From: Aselliscus stoliczkanus
Lineage: Eukaryota > Chordata > Mammalia > Chiroptera > Hipposideridae
NCBI GenBank assembly: GCA_033961575.1
Contig: CM066733.1
Coordinates: 140,480,421-140,544,420 of the forward strand
Length of the DNA stretch: 64,000 nt
Direction: 5' to 3'
Shown here: one piece after another, positions 24,239-36,560 of the stretch
Numbering within the stretch: position 1 is the stretch's first letter
Layout: each line of letters begins with the position of its first letter
Program-made: the position numbers and the translations under genes
Notes under the pieces: model-generated
What the model was told of the DNA's origin: nothing
Database searches by the model: none
What the model saw: the letters and a program-made list of their open reading frames with translations, nothing else

Positions 24239-27030
24239 TTATTTGTTGGCTCAATAATAGTAATAATTTGTCAGTCATAGCATACTTGGCAGAGCTGAAA
24301 ATACAATTTGATTTTTCACCTCTATGTTTTCCCACTAACTTAGGTTTCCGTTGCCTTTTAAACACCAGATTCGAAATGCTAAGTTCTAAAAACCTGATTG
24401 CATAGGATCTCCAACACACAAATGTAGAACATGAAAGAGAACTGTCCCTGATTCAGAACTTACCTTTCTAGACACTGATAGCCTAAGTGAAGGAGGAGGT
24501 GGCCCCTTCCTTTGGAAACCAAATGCAGCAAGTTTCTGAAATGATATTGATCACCTTTGACATAAGGAAATTAACAAGGAAACGATACTATACAAAAATT
24601 CCTGGCTTATTTACAAACACCTCAGGAAACATTCTTTTCACTCTTCCCATTATTCTAGGCCTTTCTCTCTAAATCTTAGAGATTTCCTACTTCCTCACTG
24701 CCACTCCAGCTTTGTTGGCCAGGGTTCATCAGCAAAGCAGAACTTTTTCATGAAGGATGGCCATTCTTGGAAAGAAGGATAGGGTTAATGAGTGCAGGTA
24801 GGGTGTGCTGTGTGCAGTTAATTGAATGGCAGTCTACCAAACTGAGACCCTGCTCCTTTCATCTCCAGTGCAAACACCTGCTCATCACATCTGTTCATGT
24901 CCCCTTTTGGAAATTAACACAAGGGTCCACGAGCAGAAGAACAGCAGTGTGAGTTTTTGAAGCACACTCCTGTTAGTGACAATGTTTTCAAATGTTGCTT
25001 GCTTTAAGGTTTCTATCACATAGCTCCAGAGCAAACATTATTTTAGTAACTACACTCTGCCAAGCACCCTGAGAGATGCCTTGTATCCTGTATGGGCTGA
25101 GGAAGAGCCAGCAGTGGGAACTGGGCAGAGGGAAGGAGAGAAAGAGGAATACACACACATGAGAGGTCAGGCCCCTACTAAACGTTTTCTGTCATCTTTT
25201 CTGACAAGTGGAAACTAACGTGTGTTAGTGCTTTTTGGTTGCGAAAGAGCATCTTATTTAAGAATAGTATTATTAATCTAATATCATTTTCTGTTTACTG
25301 ATTGTCCTAACTCAGTCCCCAGGCAACTAGTAGAGAGGAGCCTCCTTGGAAGTTCTCTTTTCACAGCCACACTTTCCTCCACTCTCCTTTGTCCCTTGAT
25401 GGCCTAGGAGCGAGGGCTGGGTTTTCCACAGCCTGACCGCCCCTTCCCGGCATATTTGGATCTTTGCACACAGTAGCAAATGAGTAAGTGCTGTCATTGT
25501 TCAATGGGTAGTAGAATTTCGTGCATTAGCACAACGGTGCTTTCCCGCCTCAGCTAGCGTGGCTGAACAACCACATCTGCTGTCTGCAATGCCGGCTGTA
25601 ATCATGGCAGTAGCCTCTGGCTAGGAGGCCAGTTTTTGTACAGAGGGCCATCTTTCTGTCTCCCAGATGCGTGTGGCTTTCAGCAGAATTGCTGATTTTC
25701 AAACATTTTAGAAGAAGATGAAATTTCATATCCACAAAAACAAGACAACAACTGCTCTGGCAAGCAGGCTTGGTAATCCAGCAAAGCTCAGTCTTCATGA
25801 TGAGTCAACTGGAGACTTCTTACTTGCTCTGGGTCATTAGTTGTTTTATTTTTAGAAAATGTGAATTTCAGTTAAATCCATTTGGCGGTACATAATTGGA
25901 GTGGATTCAGTTCAAACTAGATAATTATAGGTCAGCTGGAGGTGATTATCTCCATCCACAAGCTTGCTTGAGGGTAAGTGGCTCGATGCAAGGCTTTCAA
26001 AGCACCATTTTCTTCCTCGGGACCAATTTAGTAAAAATGAAGCTCTTCAAGGGCTTTTCTTACATCGTCTTAAATTAATGTGTTGTCTTTCTGCCTCTAC
26101 TTGGGGAAAATAAATCTTCTGGCCAAAATTCTACCTGAAACAGTGAGAAAAAAAAGAGTGTGGTCGTATTGAGTTAATCCCAATGGACATGTCTACTGCA
26201 GCCAGGCCACCTGCATTTTGGGTGCCCATTTTGGGGTTTGTTTGTTTTTTACAAGATTGTCCAGGACAACTTTAAACCTCATGATCAGAGAAGAGATTTC
26301 ACAGAGATCTTCTTTCTCTTTAAATGTTGTAGCTTTTAAAGAAAGTCCTAAAGAGTGATTGGCAATGTACTTTTGTTTAGAGCCATGAACAGTGGAAAGC
26401 AAATGCAGCCATATTAAATGGGTTAAGTCAGCTGGGTTGGTTTGTGTCTACAATGGAAGGGAGGATGCTTGATGTGACAATTAGAATTTATTGCCTCCCA
26501 TTGTGCACTTTTCCCTGTGCAACAGTTGTTTTTCTATTGTTGAGCATTCTGCCTTGCCCTTGTCTGACTGGGTCTTCATCAAGCCTCAACTTCCTCTGCA
26601 TTTTGCCTCATTGCCATGGTGATGTCCAAGAGGATCTAACAAATGTGACATCAATACCACACACTTGAGATCTAGTTTTCACCACCTCTTTAGGGGTTTT
26701 AGCAGGAAAAAAAAAATGTCTATTGGTTAGACCTTGCCAAAATTAAGCCCAAGTTTCCCTGGTAATTGTACATTATTTCAGAAAACATTTTTTGGAAATC
26801 TCTTTGAAAACCATTATAAGCCCCTTGCCTTCCTTCACTGATCACTGGCCATAGACAAAATTTCTGGCTTCATATAATCTGCAAATACAACTTTCCTGAC
26901 TTTTTCTTTTATCTTTCACTCTGGAATCCACATTGCAACAAGTACAATATGTTTGTGCCTCTGAAAGCAAGCTGATGTGGTGAAAGGACATTAGTTTAAG
27001 TTAGCAGTATAAGGATCAACTAATGCAGTA
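24239..27030. other. No recognised gene or repeat
   Basis: The longest unassigned block, about 2.8 kb. Base composition is less AT-rich at 25300-25800. No open frame has a recognisable domain, and no RNA gene is seen. Confidence 0.45.
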
Positions 27031-27034
27031 GCCA

Positions 27035-27148
27035 CACGTTGGTTGAGTAATCTTGGCATGTTTATTTAATCTTTCTGAGTCTCAGCTTCTTCATTTAGAC
27101 CATGGGATAATAATATGTACTCCACAGGATTATAGAAATCATCAGATA
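27035..27148 (+). repeat. MIR SINE fragment
   Basis: The landmarks 'ttgagtaatcttggcatgt', 'ctttctgagtctcagcttct' and 'gggataataatatgtactcc' are the MIR centre. Confidence 0.7.
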
Positions 27149-28204
27149 TGGTTGATAAGCCAACAAAATTCCAAAGTTAATCATTGTTAGCCTACTACCA
27201 ATTTATGTATCCATATGATCTAATTTTGCCACATATATAGGTGGTAGAATTGGTGTTTTATACTGGTATGTGTCTAGGGTCTGTGAACTCTGTGCATGTG
27301 ATCTTTCTAATACTGACAGTGGCAGGTGCAGATAGAAATTTAATAGATGCCATGTCAGCATGGAGTGTATGAACTAATAACTGACCAAAAAAAAAAACCA
27401 AAAACCTAAATTAAAAAAAATACCCACGGAGCTTTTGAATCATAAAGCTGGAAAGGACCCTAAAGATAATGTAATGTATACCAATTTATGGAAAAGTAAG
27501 GTTCATAGACATTATGGGACATGGTCAATGCCCCTTCCCCCCTTCCCACATGTAATTGGTCATAGACCAGGGCCTAGCTCCATGTCTCCTGATCTGAACC
27601 CCAAGCCACCACCCCTCCCCTCATCCTGCACACACCATAACATGGTCTTCAACTCCACATGCTAGCACGTTAGGTAACTACGCTATGCTCCCAATTAGAA
27701 GAGAGGACTACTCTAAAATCCCAGGTATTTTTGCCACAGGAACAAAATATTACGGCGGAATTGTACAGTGCCCACCATTTGTGTTCTGCCCTTACTCCCC
27801 ACCCAACAAGAGGGGCTCGCATGGTTCATGTTATTGCTCTGACCTTGGCCTCTGTCTTTCTGTGATCTTCTCAGATAGATTCCTGATTCTGTGAGATGGA
27901 GGGAACGCTGAAATTGCTTTCCCTTCTCCCCAGTCTGGTGGGCCATGTCCTGTGACATTCAGCATCTGATTTCTGATATTTATTCTAAAGCTTTTGAAAC
28001 CTGGTTTACAATATACCCACATTTGACTTGAAAAATTAGGGCAGACAGTAAAGTAAGGGCCAGGTAAACTTCTAGACCGAAGTCAAATAGTTGACATAGT
28101 TAGTAAGAATGGAGTGCATCCTGTTGTAACCAAATCAATTCTCCTTTAAAGACGCATTTCCCAAGATCCAAATCAATCCCCAAATCTTATTTTAGGGAAG
28201 TAAT
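27149..28204. other. No recognised feature
   Basis: Unassigned. Two A-runs near 27390 and 27412. No coding region recognised. Confidence 0.4.
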
Positions 28205-28372
28205 AGCTGTTTGCAAATACCTTGAGCAAATAGCAATCTTATTAGGCCTCAGTTTTCTCTGTAAAATAGGGATAATAACCTATTTGCAGTGCTGAGGGGA
28301 GGGTCCAATGAGGTCATGAATTTAATATACTTAGCACAGTGCTTGGCACATTGTAAGTACTGAAAAAGGAAA
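28205..28372 (+). repeat. MIR SINE
   Basis: The landmarks 'cctcagttttctctgtaaaa', tagggataataacctatttg and 'cacagtgcttggcacattgt' follow the MIR 3' half in order. Confidence 0.75.
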
Positions 28373-28623
28373 ACTAATTTTCCCCCAAACAAACAGAATT
28401 TGAGAAAAGAAAAAAAAACACACATGTTTTTGTGATAAAAATAAAGAGGGGCAATACCAGCATATCACCTGGATAGGGAGCAGGAGTGAGTTTGTTCTGT
28501 ACTAACTGCTTTGATCAGAGGACACAAAAGGAGCCAAGCTCCAGGTCAGGTCACTGGTCCATGTCACTGAGCAAGCTGTCAGCTCAGAGATACCTGAGCA
28601 TTTCCAAATAAGAAGCAAGCTAC

Positions 28624-28734
28624 ATGGGGCTGCCGAGTGGCGCGGAGGTTAAGCGCTGGCCTGGGAAGCCAGCAGCCCCGGTTCAGTCCCACATATGAGG
28701 GCCTGTGACACTGCACTAAAAAAAAAAAAAAAAA
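28624..28734 (+). mobile_element. Short tRNA-derived SINE (copy 3)
   Basis: Sense copy with a pure A-tail of about 18 bases. Flanked by aagaagcaagctac at 28610-28623 and 28735-28748 (perfect 14-bp duplication). It ends 'gacactgcacta' then poly(A), confirming the head-only form. Confidence 0.95.
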
Positions 28735-28748
28735 AAGAAGCAAGCTAC

Positions 28749-29050
28749 CCATTTAGAGCATGTTTTATAGGTGAATAATAAAAATGTTTTTGATTCATTG
28801 AATTTTCAGTTAGATTAGTTTAAATACTTCCTAAACGAATATTTAAAGCCAGATAACACTGCCTGATTCCAAATGCCTCTTATCCTAGTTCCTGGAGTAG
28901 CTAAGGTTCTCATTTCTGAGTTATTATGAACTGATTTCTAAAATGGTCTGCTTCAGTGTGGAATTAGCATTAGACAACAGCAAACAGAGAAAGCATATAA
29001 AGTCTATAAAAAGACTCCATTTCACATATCAGCTGTATGGCCTACAGATA
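28749..29050. other. No recognised feature
   Basis: Short unassigned interval between two SINE copies. Confidence 0.4.
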
Positions 29051-29065
29051 AGATATAGTACTATA

Positions 29066-29586
29066 GGGCCGGCTCTCATTGGTTAAGAGCTGGCTTGGGA
29101 TGCCAGCTCTAAGTAGCAGGGCCTGGTTCGGCTCCCACATATGAGGGCTAGTGACACTGTCCTCTACAGCTAAGGTGGTGAATAACGGCTCAGCCTAGAG
29201 CTGGGTTGCTGTGAGTTGCCGGCATCTGCATAGGCTGCAGTCCCTGCTGCAGTGGGCTGCCATTAAGCTACCGTGAGTGGCCGGTGCCAGCGTGAGCAGC
29301 CAGTAGCTGGTGTGAGCTGGAAAGAGCTGCTGTGAGCGGCCATCCAGTAGCCTGCGACCAATCTGCCTCAGCCGGGAAAAGAGCAGTGATGATGCCAGCA
29401 TGGGCCAGTGAGGTAACATGCTCCACAGCTAAACTGAAGGATAAGAGGACGGCAACTTCCCGGATTCCCCAACTCTGTTCCCCTCCCCCAATTCCCCAAT
29501 AAAATCTTAAAAAAAAAAAAAAAAAAAAAAGACTTGTGGCTCCCAATCCAAGTACACAACACAACTTATGAAATATTAAAAAAAAA
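29066..29586 (+). mobile_element. Long SINE with 3' transduced tail (copy 4)
   Basis: The tRNA-like head continues past the point where short copies end, into a body of about 330 bp. The body finishes 'ccccaataaaatctt' and poly(A) at about 29510-29530. About 45 bp of different sequence and a second A-run (29578-29587) follow. The target-site duplication (agatatagtactata at 29051-29065, agatataatactata at 29587-29601; 14 of 15) encloses all of it, so the extra piece arrived with the SINE. The body has several GTGAG-GC-rich near-repeats. It has no protein-coding role. Confidence 0.88.
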
Positions 29587-29601
29587 AGATATAATACTAT
29601 A

Positions 29602-30157
29602 AATAAACATAACTGATTATACGGAGTGGGCATTTAGGAAAAAATAAATTAAAGATAATACAAATTTTCATTATCTATCATTGTTAATAAACTGCCTTTT
29701 CTAATTTGATTATTATATTTACATCTGTTTTAGCTGACATTTTAAATTGATAGGCATCATTATTTTAAAACAAAACAAAATAACAAGACTTCTTTATTAA
29801 AGAATCTGAATTTATAGTTTTCTAAAAATAATACAAAAATGGAAAAGTATTTAGGAAAATAAGAATTGTAGACGTATAGTACCTCAAAAGATGGCTGAGT
29901 TTGTTTAGGATTATTCTAATTTGAGAAGAAAGAGATGAGGAGTGATAACTTTGAACTAACTTTTTCAATAGTCTGAAAAAAACACAGAAAATGATTTCTT
30001 TTTTCTCTCTTCCTATACTATAGATATTCTTTCTTACAAGATCTCACCATTCTGAAAAATGTACCCTCAAGTTTTAAAATACTTCCCTTCTGTTTCTGTT
30101 CTATTAATAAAGCCTTGAATCTTCTCCAAAATTTTATTTCTTTATTTAAACTTTAAA
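29602..30157. other. No recognised feature
   Basis: AT-rich, unassigned. Confidence 0.4.
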
Positions 30158-30171
30158 TTTTAAAGCTTCAT

Positions 30172-30582
30172 GGGCCGGTCGAGTGGCGCATTGGTTAAGA
30201 GCTGGCTTGGGACGCCAGCAGCCCTGGTTTGGACCCCACATTTGAGGGCCAGTGACACTGCCCTCTACATCTGGAGCTGGGCTGTGAGCCCCGGCGACGG
30301 TGTAGGCTGCAGCCCCTGCTGCAGTGGGCTGCCATGGGCTACAGTGAGTGGCCGGCAGCCAGTATGAGGGGCTGGCAGCCAGTGTGAGCTGCCAATAGCC
30401 GCGGTGAGCGACACCCAGAGGCCACAGACTGATCTGCCTCATCTGGAAAGAGCGCAATGATGATACCAATATGGGCCAGTGAAGCAACATCCTCCGCAAC
30501 TAAACTAAAGAACAAAATGACAGCAACTTGTCTGTTCCCCTCCCCTAATGCCCCAATAAAAAAAAATCTTAAAAAAAAAAAA
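30172..30582 (+). mobile_element. Long SINE without extra tail (copy 5)
   Basis: The same long form as copy 4: tRNA-like head, GC-rich body, 'ccccaataaaa' signal, then an A-tail. It is flanked by an imperfect duplication (tttaaagcttcat at 30159-30171, tttaaagctcat at 30583-30594). Here the duplication begins directly after the A-tail, so this copy defines the normal 3' end of the long SINE. Internal near-repeats 'ggcagccagt' recur at about 30354 and 30374. Confidence 0.9.
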
Positions 30583-30594
30583 TTTAAAGCTCAT

Positions 30595-31846
30595 TCAGAG
30601 CATCCCAAATAGTCACAGATTCAAGCTCTAACTGTTGATATTTTTTTCTGTTTTCAACACTATGACCCTTGACTTTTACTGGGGATATTTTGGTGCCTTC
30701 TTTCTATTTATGCAACTAATAATTAAACTCACCAGATCTTTTTTTAAAACCAAAGGTGAGATGCCACTTTCCAAGGACATGGCAGAGTTTTTCTCCAGAG
30801 ATAAGGCTCTGGACTCCTAAAATTTTCTCCTCATTCTGCTATCAATTCTTTGTATAACCTCATCAATTTCTTCCTCTGCAAAATTCTATTAAAAAGTCTT
30901 CTGATGGCTCTTTTTGATGATTTGCCAAAACTAAGATCCGCCATAAAATTTTCAGCTTTTTGCACAAAGTAGCACAACCAGGTTTATTACAATAGGGTGA
31001 CTTTCACCCTCCTTCAAATTGCCTGATGCAAAAACTCCACTTTGCAAAAATCTAATTAATCACCAATTCATTTGCAAATAAGGTGCAAGAAAAATCTCAA
31101 CATCTGATATCCTTGCTTTTACATTGGATTTTCATGTATTAAAATATATTTCCTGTAGCAAATCACCTATTCCCATTATCATACAGAAGAATATACTCCC
31201 AGAAGGAAAGACCAAATATGACAAGGCTGCCCCCACCACACCATTAGAATCTATTAACAAGCATTTTATTTTCCTTGTTTATAAAATAGACAGCTTAAAT
31301 AGTTTACATTTTTTCCATGTAATTCTCCTATAAGGCCTTTTTTTTTTTTTAACAAATTAGTCCAAAGGCTAACCTATTGAAATTTTGGGACTCATTTAAG
31401 CCCAGGGCATGTGTTTAAGCGGAGCACACAGTTCCCCATCCTCAGGGGTCCTTGCTGACTCTGGCTTTGAATATTTAAGCAGTTCTACTGGTTATGCCAT
31501 TTCCTCAGTTATTTGCTAGGCTGCACTAATTACATTAAAGCCACTGGAGACATGGTTTAATCAGTTCACCCACAGCAAATGATCTATAAAGAGTGTGCAA
31601 TGTCTTTAAAAAGACTAGACTCCCAGAATTAGATTATTCACTCTAGCCCAAACTTCTGCAAGAATCCTTTTTAAGGTATCTTTGAAAGGTGGTCATCCAG
31701 CCACTCACCAGTTGAGGATGTCAAAGAATGGGTGACTCGCTACTAGTTTATGGGGCATTTCTTTCCAGTGTTGAATAGGGCAGAGTCCCTCCATATACTG
31801 GCCAGTTATGTTTCTGCAAAAACAGAGCACTAATCTGCCTTGTTTG
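30595..31846. other. No recognised feature
   Basis: Unassigned; no gene or nameable repeat seen. Confidence 0.4.
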
Positions 31847-31900
31847 CAGGACTGTTTCTTAAATATTTGAAGACAGGACTGTTTCTTAAATGTTTGAAGA
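31847..31900 (+). repeat. 27-bp tandem duplication
   Basis: Two adjacent 27-bp units, 31847-31873 and 31874-31900, starting caggactgtttcttaaat and differing at one position. A local replication duplication. Confidence 0.93.
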
Positions 31901-32614
31901 CAATATAAGGGTGGAATCAATAAGGGAATCAAAATTGGACTTCTCCAATATTTCAACCTGCTCTTCAGAAATGCTGCCTGAGAATGTTTAAACACCGTGG
32001 AGGTTTCCAATCCATTTACAATGAGTTAAGGGCAAAGTGGAAAGCAAGAGTGTGGAGTGTTGTAGCAGACCTGGTTGGTTACTGTGAACTCAGGAAGTTG
32101 GGTGAGGGCTGAAGGGTCCACGTCTAATGAAGAGAGAGCCTGGGGAGCAGAGGATTCACACACCCCAATGCCAGACATCTGGGCATAGTAGCCCCTACAT
32201 CCAGCTCTCCAATTGTTTGTGCTTGAATCTTGAACTACTGTGGAACTGATAGGTGCAACAAGAGAAGTTAGTGGTAAACTATTTTTGGGAAAATCCTGGA
32301 TTAAATACAATTAAATAGGTTTCTTTATTGCAGCATTTGCCACTCTTTAACATGTTGCATTAGATTGTCATTCTCCAGTGGGGAGTATGAAACGCAGTGT
32401 CTCACAACATCTTTCAACTTGAAATCTTTTTTTTAAAGTAGCTTGGCTTAATGAGCTCATCCTCATTTTGGAGGCCAGCCTCTCAGGGCTTAAGGGGTCT
32501 TAATTTCTCAAATAATTAAGACAACCACCAGTTGAAAGGAGACAGAGTTATTCTATGCCAACTCATTATGGGAATATTAATTCATATTATCTATAATATG
32601 AATTCAATATGTTA
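31901..32614. other. No recognised feature
   Basis: Unassigned sequence. Confidence 0.4.
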
Positions 32615-32768
32615 AAAAACTAGCTGTACATTAGAATCATCAAGGGAGGTAGTCAATAACATAAGATACCTAGGTCCTATCTTAGACTCAGAATCTCTAG
32701 TATGGAGACTTGGAGCTTGAATATTTCACAAGTTTCCAAGTGTATTCAATTCAGCTGTTCTGTCACCA
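32615..32768 (+). repeat. MER5-like hAT fossil
   Basis: The words 'gtacattagaatcatcaagg', 'ctcagaatctctag' and the position of the terminal 'tctgtcacc' fit the MER5A consensus order. Strongly diverged. Confidence 0.5.
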
Positions 32769-32879
32769 ACATCAAGTCTACAAGACCTCTAATGGGTCAT
32801 TTGATCTGCTTCTAAATACTCAGCAAGCAATGGATCAGGGTTAGGAGCTGGGACGTCTCCAAAGGCAGGTCACCTGTCG

Positions 32880-33068
32880 CCTATTACATGCTCTGTGGCC
32901 TTTGATAAACTTTTTAAACTTCCTAAACTTTAACTTCTTCATTTACCTACTAAACCTTTCCTTGTAGTATTTTTCTGAAGATAAAATAAAAAAGTACAGT
33001 ACCTAGTTTGTTTCATGGCTCATACTAAGTTCTTACACACTACCTGGCAGCTATTGCTGTTGTTGTTT
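32880..33068 (+). repeat. MIR SINE
   Basis: The MIR core landmarks ('ctctgtggcctttgataaac', 'ttaacttcttcatttaccta', 'agtacagtacctagtttg') are in order. Confidence 0.65.
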
Positions 33069-34456
33069 TCATAAGTATGTTAAAATTAATTAAATAGGAT
33101 AAATTGTTGAGCTTGACTTCAAAGTGCTTTGAGTTAAAAGCAGGTGGGTCTCCTAAAAGCCAGGTATCTCCTTTTACAAAGGGCAACATCTGCAGGCCAA
33201 AATAAGAAACAGTCAGAAGTTCCAGGCAGTTGGCTGGAGATTTTGTTTCCTTTTTTTAAGAAGTCAGTCTTTGACTCTAGCAATGGCACAGGTTCAATAC
33301 AACTTGAAAAACTTCTGTACATTAGGGGATGTATCATTTCAGAGAAACTAAAAATGGTCCTTATGAATGTTTCAAGGATCCCACCTAACGAGCCCTTTTG
33401 CCAGCTGCTGACCAGAGTTTTAGGACTCCACCAAAGTCAGTGTTCACTTGATTATTTCCGCAGTATGAGTGGCTAGGAGTTCAGCAGCCCTTGAGGCAGT
33501 AAATCGCATTTCTGGAAAACATCAGCAGGGAGAAAGTCTCTTACGGTGGAAAACCTGGGACCTGCAAGGCTTTCTTCCCTCCAGAGCAGAGACAAACCTC
33601 TCTGAACTGGTGGGCAGTTTTCCTTGGGTTAGTCAAAGAAAGATCTTCTATATCTTGCTGTAATACTACTACAAAGAACTGAAGTTTAATTCTGCCCATG
33701 GGTTTCAGTCAATTTAAAGGGATTGAAGATATGTATTAATTGCACTGAATTTTGGAGGACTCAGCGATTTGTTATTTATTTGAAGTATTTTGGTTGGACT
33801 ATGGAGAAACAAAAATATTCACAAGTGAAATTAATACCAAGTACAAAAAGGCAAAACTTGACTGAAATGTATTCAAGATGTGGTGGATTTGGCCTTTTCA
33901 CTTTTATTGGCTCAATTTATGGATTTTTTTTGCAAAGGTCAGTGTTTTGTATTTCCTATGTTGGCTCTTCTTTTTAACTTTTTCTTTGTCATTTGTCTCA
34001 GATTATATCTTTAACATACAAAATATCCAACCTCCTTTTTTTATGCAAAGTTCTTCTTGACAGTGAAAATTTAACTCTACAAAATACTTAGAGATCAATT
34101 TTGTTAATTCAGTAGATTGTTTCCATTTTTTAAAAAATAGGGGGTGCTTTTACTGCCACCTGGTGGAGCATCTCAGAGGAAAGAGAAATCGCAACTTGAA
34201 TAGATCAGTTAAAACATCAAAAATACCTAACAGGGTAAAACCTCTTCAGTGAATCAGTATACTCACTTAACTGGAGCCATGTGAAATTAATCCAGGCCCA
34301 CTTAAAACTTAAATTATTCTGAACCAAAAAAAAACAACTGAAACAGTATTCAACCATATTCTCTTCTTCTTGTTATTAATTTATTATGTAAACATATAAT
34401 GGCAGTGCTTATAATTATAATTCAAATTTGGTTGCTTAGACATGAAGGTAAAAGTC
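33069..34456. other. No recognised feature
   Basis: No gene or nameable repeat. Small frames on both strands overlap at 33134-33476, typical of chance. Confidence 0.4.
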
Positions 34457-34481
34457 ATATATATATATATATATATATATT
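34457..34481. repeat. (AT)n microsatellite
   Basis: A pure AT run of about 25 bp. Confidence 0.95.
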
Positions 34482-34987
34482 AATGTTTGCATTCCTTAGT
34501 GGGTTAGCTTCATTTTGACTTTTTCTTTTGAAAACTCTCATCTGAGTTCCACAGGTTGGTTTATTTAACATCCCAACAAATAAAACTTATGCAAATTTTA
34601 TCTTCATGTTTCTTCACCCTAAATTCCCTTTCTTTCCAAGTATTTTTCATTATTCCTCTCCTTTGTTTATGAATAAATAGTGAAGAATCTAGTCCCAATT
34701 GTATTATCTTCCTGCTAAACAACTTAGGCAAGCAACTGTACTTTTCTTGCTCAGATTATACACCTGCATAATGACAGGGATTGACCTGTTTATATTAAAT
34801 AGTCTCTTACAATTCTGAGACTCTCTGAAGTCATGAGCAAATTAATTTAAATCGGTGTGACCAGTTAAATCAAATAGAAAGAAGTGTTAGTATTTTTCTC
34901 AGGGCACTAAAAGCTAGTAGAATTGCCCAGACTTCAACATAGACTGAAGAAGTAGCCTTCTTTTATTTTTTATTTTTATTTTTTTAA
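34482..34987. other. No recognised feature
   Basis: AT-rich unassigned sequence ending in a T-rich stretch that belongs to the L1 tail. Confidence 0.4.
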
Positions 34988-35360
34988 TTAGTTTCAGGTG
35001 TACAAAGCAATGTATTAGTTACACTCCTCACTAAGTGATAACCCCCCCAGCCTACTACCGCTCTGACATTGTATGTATCTGTTACAACACTATTGATTAT
35101 CTTCCCTATGCTATACTCCACATCCTGTGGAATATATATATATATATATATAGTTTAATTATAGTTGACATTCAATATTATTCTACTTCAGCTTCATGTG
35201 TATAGCACAGTGGTCAGGCATCTACACAGTCTATGAAGTGAACCCCCTGGTAAGTCCAATGCCCATCTGACACTCTGCATAATATTTACAATGTTATTGA
35301 TTATATTCCCCATACTGTATCTCATATCCCCATGACCATACTGTGACTACTAATTTACCA
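34988..35360 (-). repeat. L1 3' UTR with two tandem modules, antisense
   Basis: Read on the minus strand this is the 3' UTR of the same L1 family as the element at 48243. Two related modules occur in tandem, each starting in 'ggggatatgagat' type sequence and ending in a 'cctgaaactaa' equivalent. They are 34988-35130 and 35155-35345, separated by an (AT)n run at 35131-35152. The coding part is missing (5' truncation). Confidence 0.8.
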
Positions 35361-35544
35361 AGTAGCCTTCCTTTAAATCATACTACATGGACAACTGCCT
35401 GGTTTATTATTTAAAATTTATATCAAATTTATTGTGTCTTTTATTTATCAACATAATAAGTCTGTGTCATTTTGGGGCGACATAGTCATAAACAAATAAA
35501 CAAACAACATTGGGGAATATAGACAAACACATGATTCCAATGTA

Positions 35545-35722
35545 CCTCAGTGATTCATCAACTTTAATGTTCCTAAAAATCATCTGGGATACTTGATAAC
35601 ATTTAGTATTCCTGGACCTTACTCCCAGAGGTTCTGATCCAACAGCTCTGGGGTAAACCCAGAAATGTCTACTTTTTAGAGGCAATTCCGGTGGTCTTGA
35701 TACAAGTGGCAGGATGCATTAG
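35545..35722 (+). repeat. MER5-like hAT fossil
   Basis: The landmarks 'caactttaatgttcctaaaa', 'aatcatctgggatacttg', ccagaggttctgatccaaca and 'ctctggggtaaacccagaaa' match the MER5A order. Confidence 0.75.
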
Positions 35723-35768
35723 AAGAAAATTTGATGTGGGAGATGTGTGTTATAACAAAGATAAGCCC

Positions 35769-35875
35769 GGGGTCTGCCAAGTGGCGCGGTGGTTAAGCAC
35801 TGGCTTGGGAAGCCAGCGGCTTCGGTTTGGGTCCCACATATGAGGGCCAGTGACACTGCCCTCAAGAAAAACAAA
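35769..35875 (+). mobile_element. Short tRNA-derived SINE (copy 6)
   Basis: Sense head-only copy ending 'ctgccctcaag' and an A-rich tail. Perfect 12-bp duplication aaagataagccc at 35757-35768 and 35876-35887. Confidence 0.95.
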
Positions 35876-36084
35876 AAAGATAAGCCCAGAGGATAAAGAA
35901 ACACATGGAAGTGTTTGACTTAGTTAGAGAGATTCAGGGGAGCTGATCAGGAGTAAAGCAAGAGAAGTATGAATTCAGGAAGAGGTTTAAAATTTCAAAC
36001 AAAGTAATGAAAATTCCGGGTAAGAGAACTTGGCACTTTGAGGGGATAGCAAGTAGTTCAGTATTTCTGAAAGGTACAATTTGG

Positions 36085-36560
36085 GGATGAAATTAATCAC
36101 ATATTTAGAAGTAAAGCAAGTGTCAGGACATTTCAAATAATTAGTCTAATTTGAATAAAGCATTCTGATCACAATGGAATTCATTCAGAAATCTGTAACT
36201 TATTTTACAACCTTATATGTCAGGACGTTTAAAACCCAGAAGTTTAAATAATTCATAGATCGAAGAAGAAATCATAAGAAAAATAAAAATGACAAAACTG
36301 AACTCTAATAAAAATGCTACACATTGAAACTAGTGGCAAATAGCTAAACTAGCATTTATAAGAAAAATTAGAGTGAAAAAAAAATAACCCAGTAAAAATT
36401 GCAAGGTTTAAAGATTTGAAAAAGAAAATCAAATCCAAAGATATAAAAATGAAAAGATATTCACCATGGTTAGTTATTAGGCAATTTCAAACCACAATGA
36501 GATAATACCAATATTGCTAAAATTAAAAATGTTTACAATAAATGGATGAATAAAACTGAC
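36085..36560 (+). repeat. Old L1 ORF2 internal fragment
   Basis: The words 'gatcacaatggaattcattc', 'cagaaatc', 'gaagaagaaatcataagaaa' and 'agctaaactagcatttataa' follow the L1M region between endonuclease and reverse transcriptase. After 36450 it jumps to a later ORF2 segment. Inactive. Confidence 0.6.

Noticed and set aside
25300..25800. Possible exon or promoter from raised GC
   Set aside because: No CpG cluster, no consistent splice pattern and no recognisable protein in any frame.
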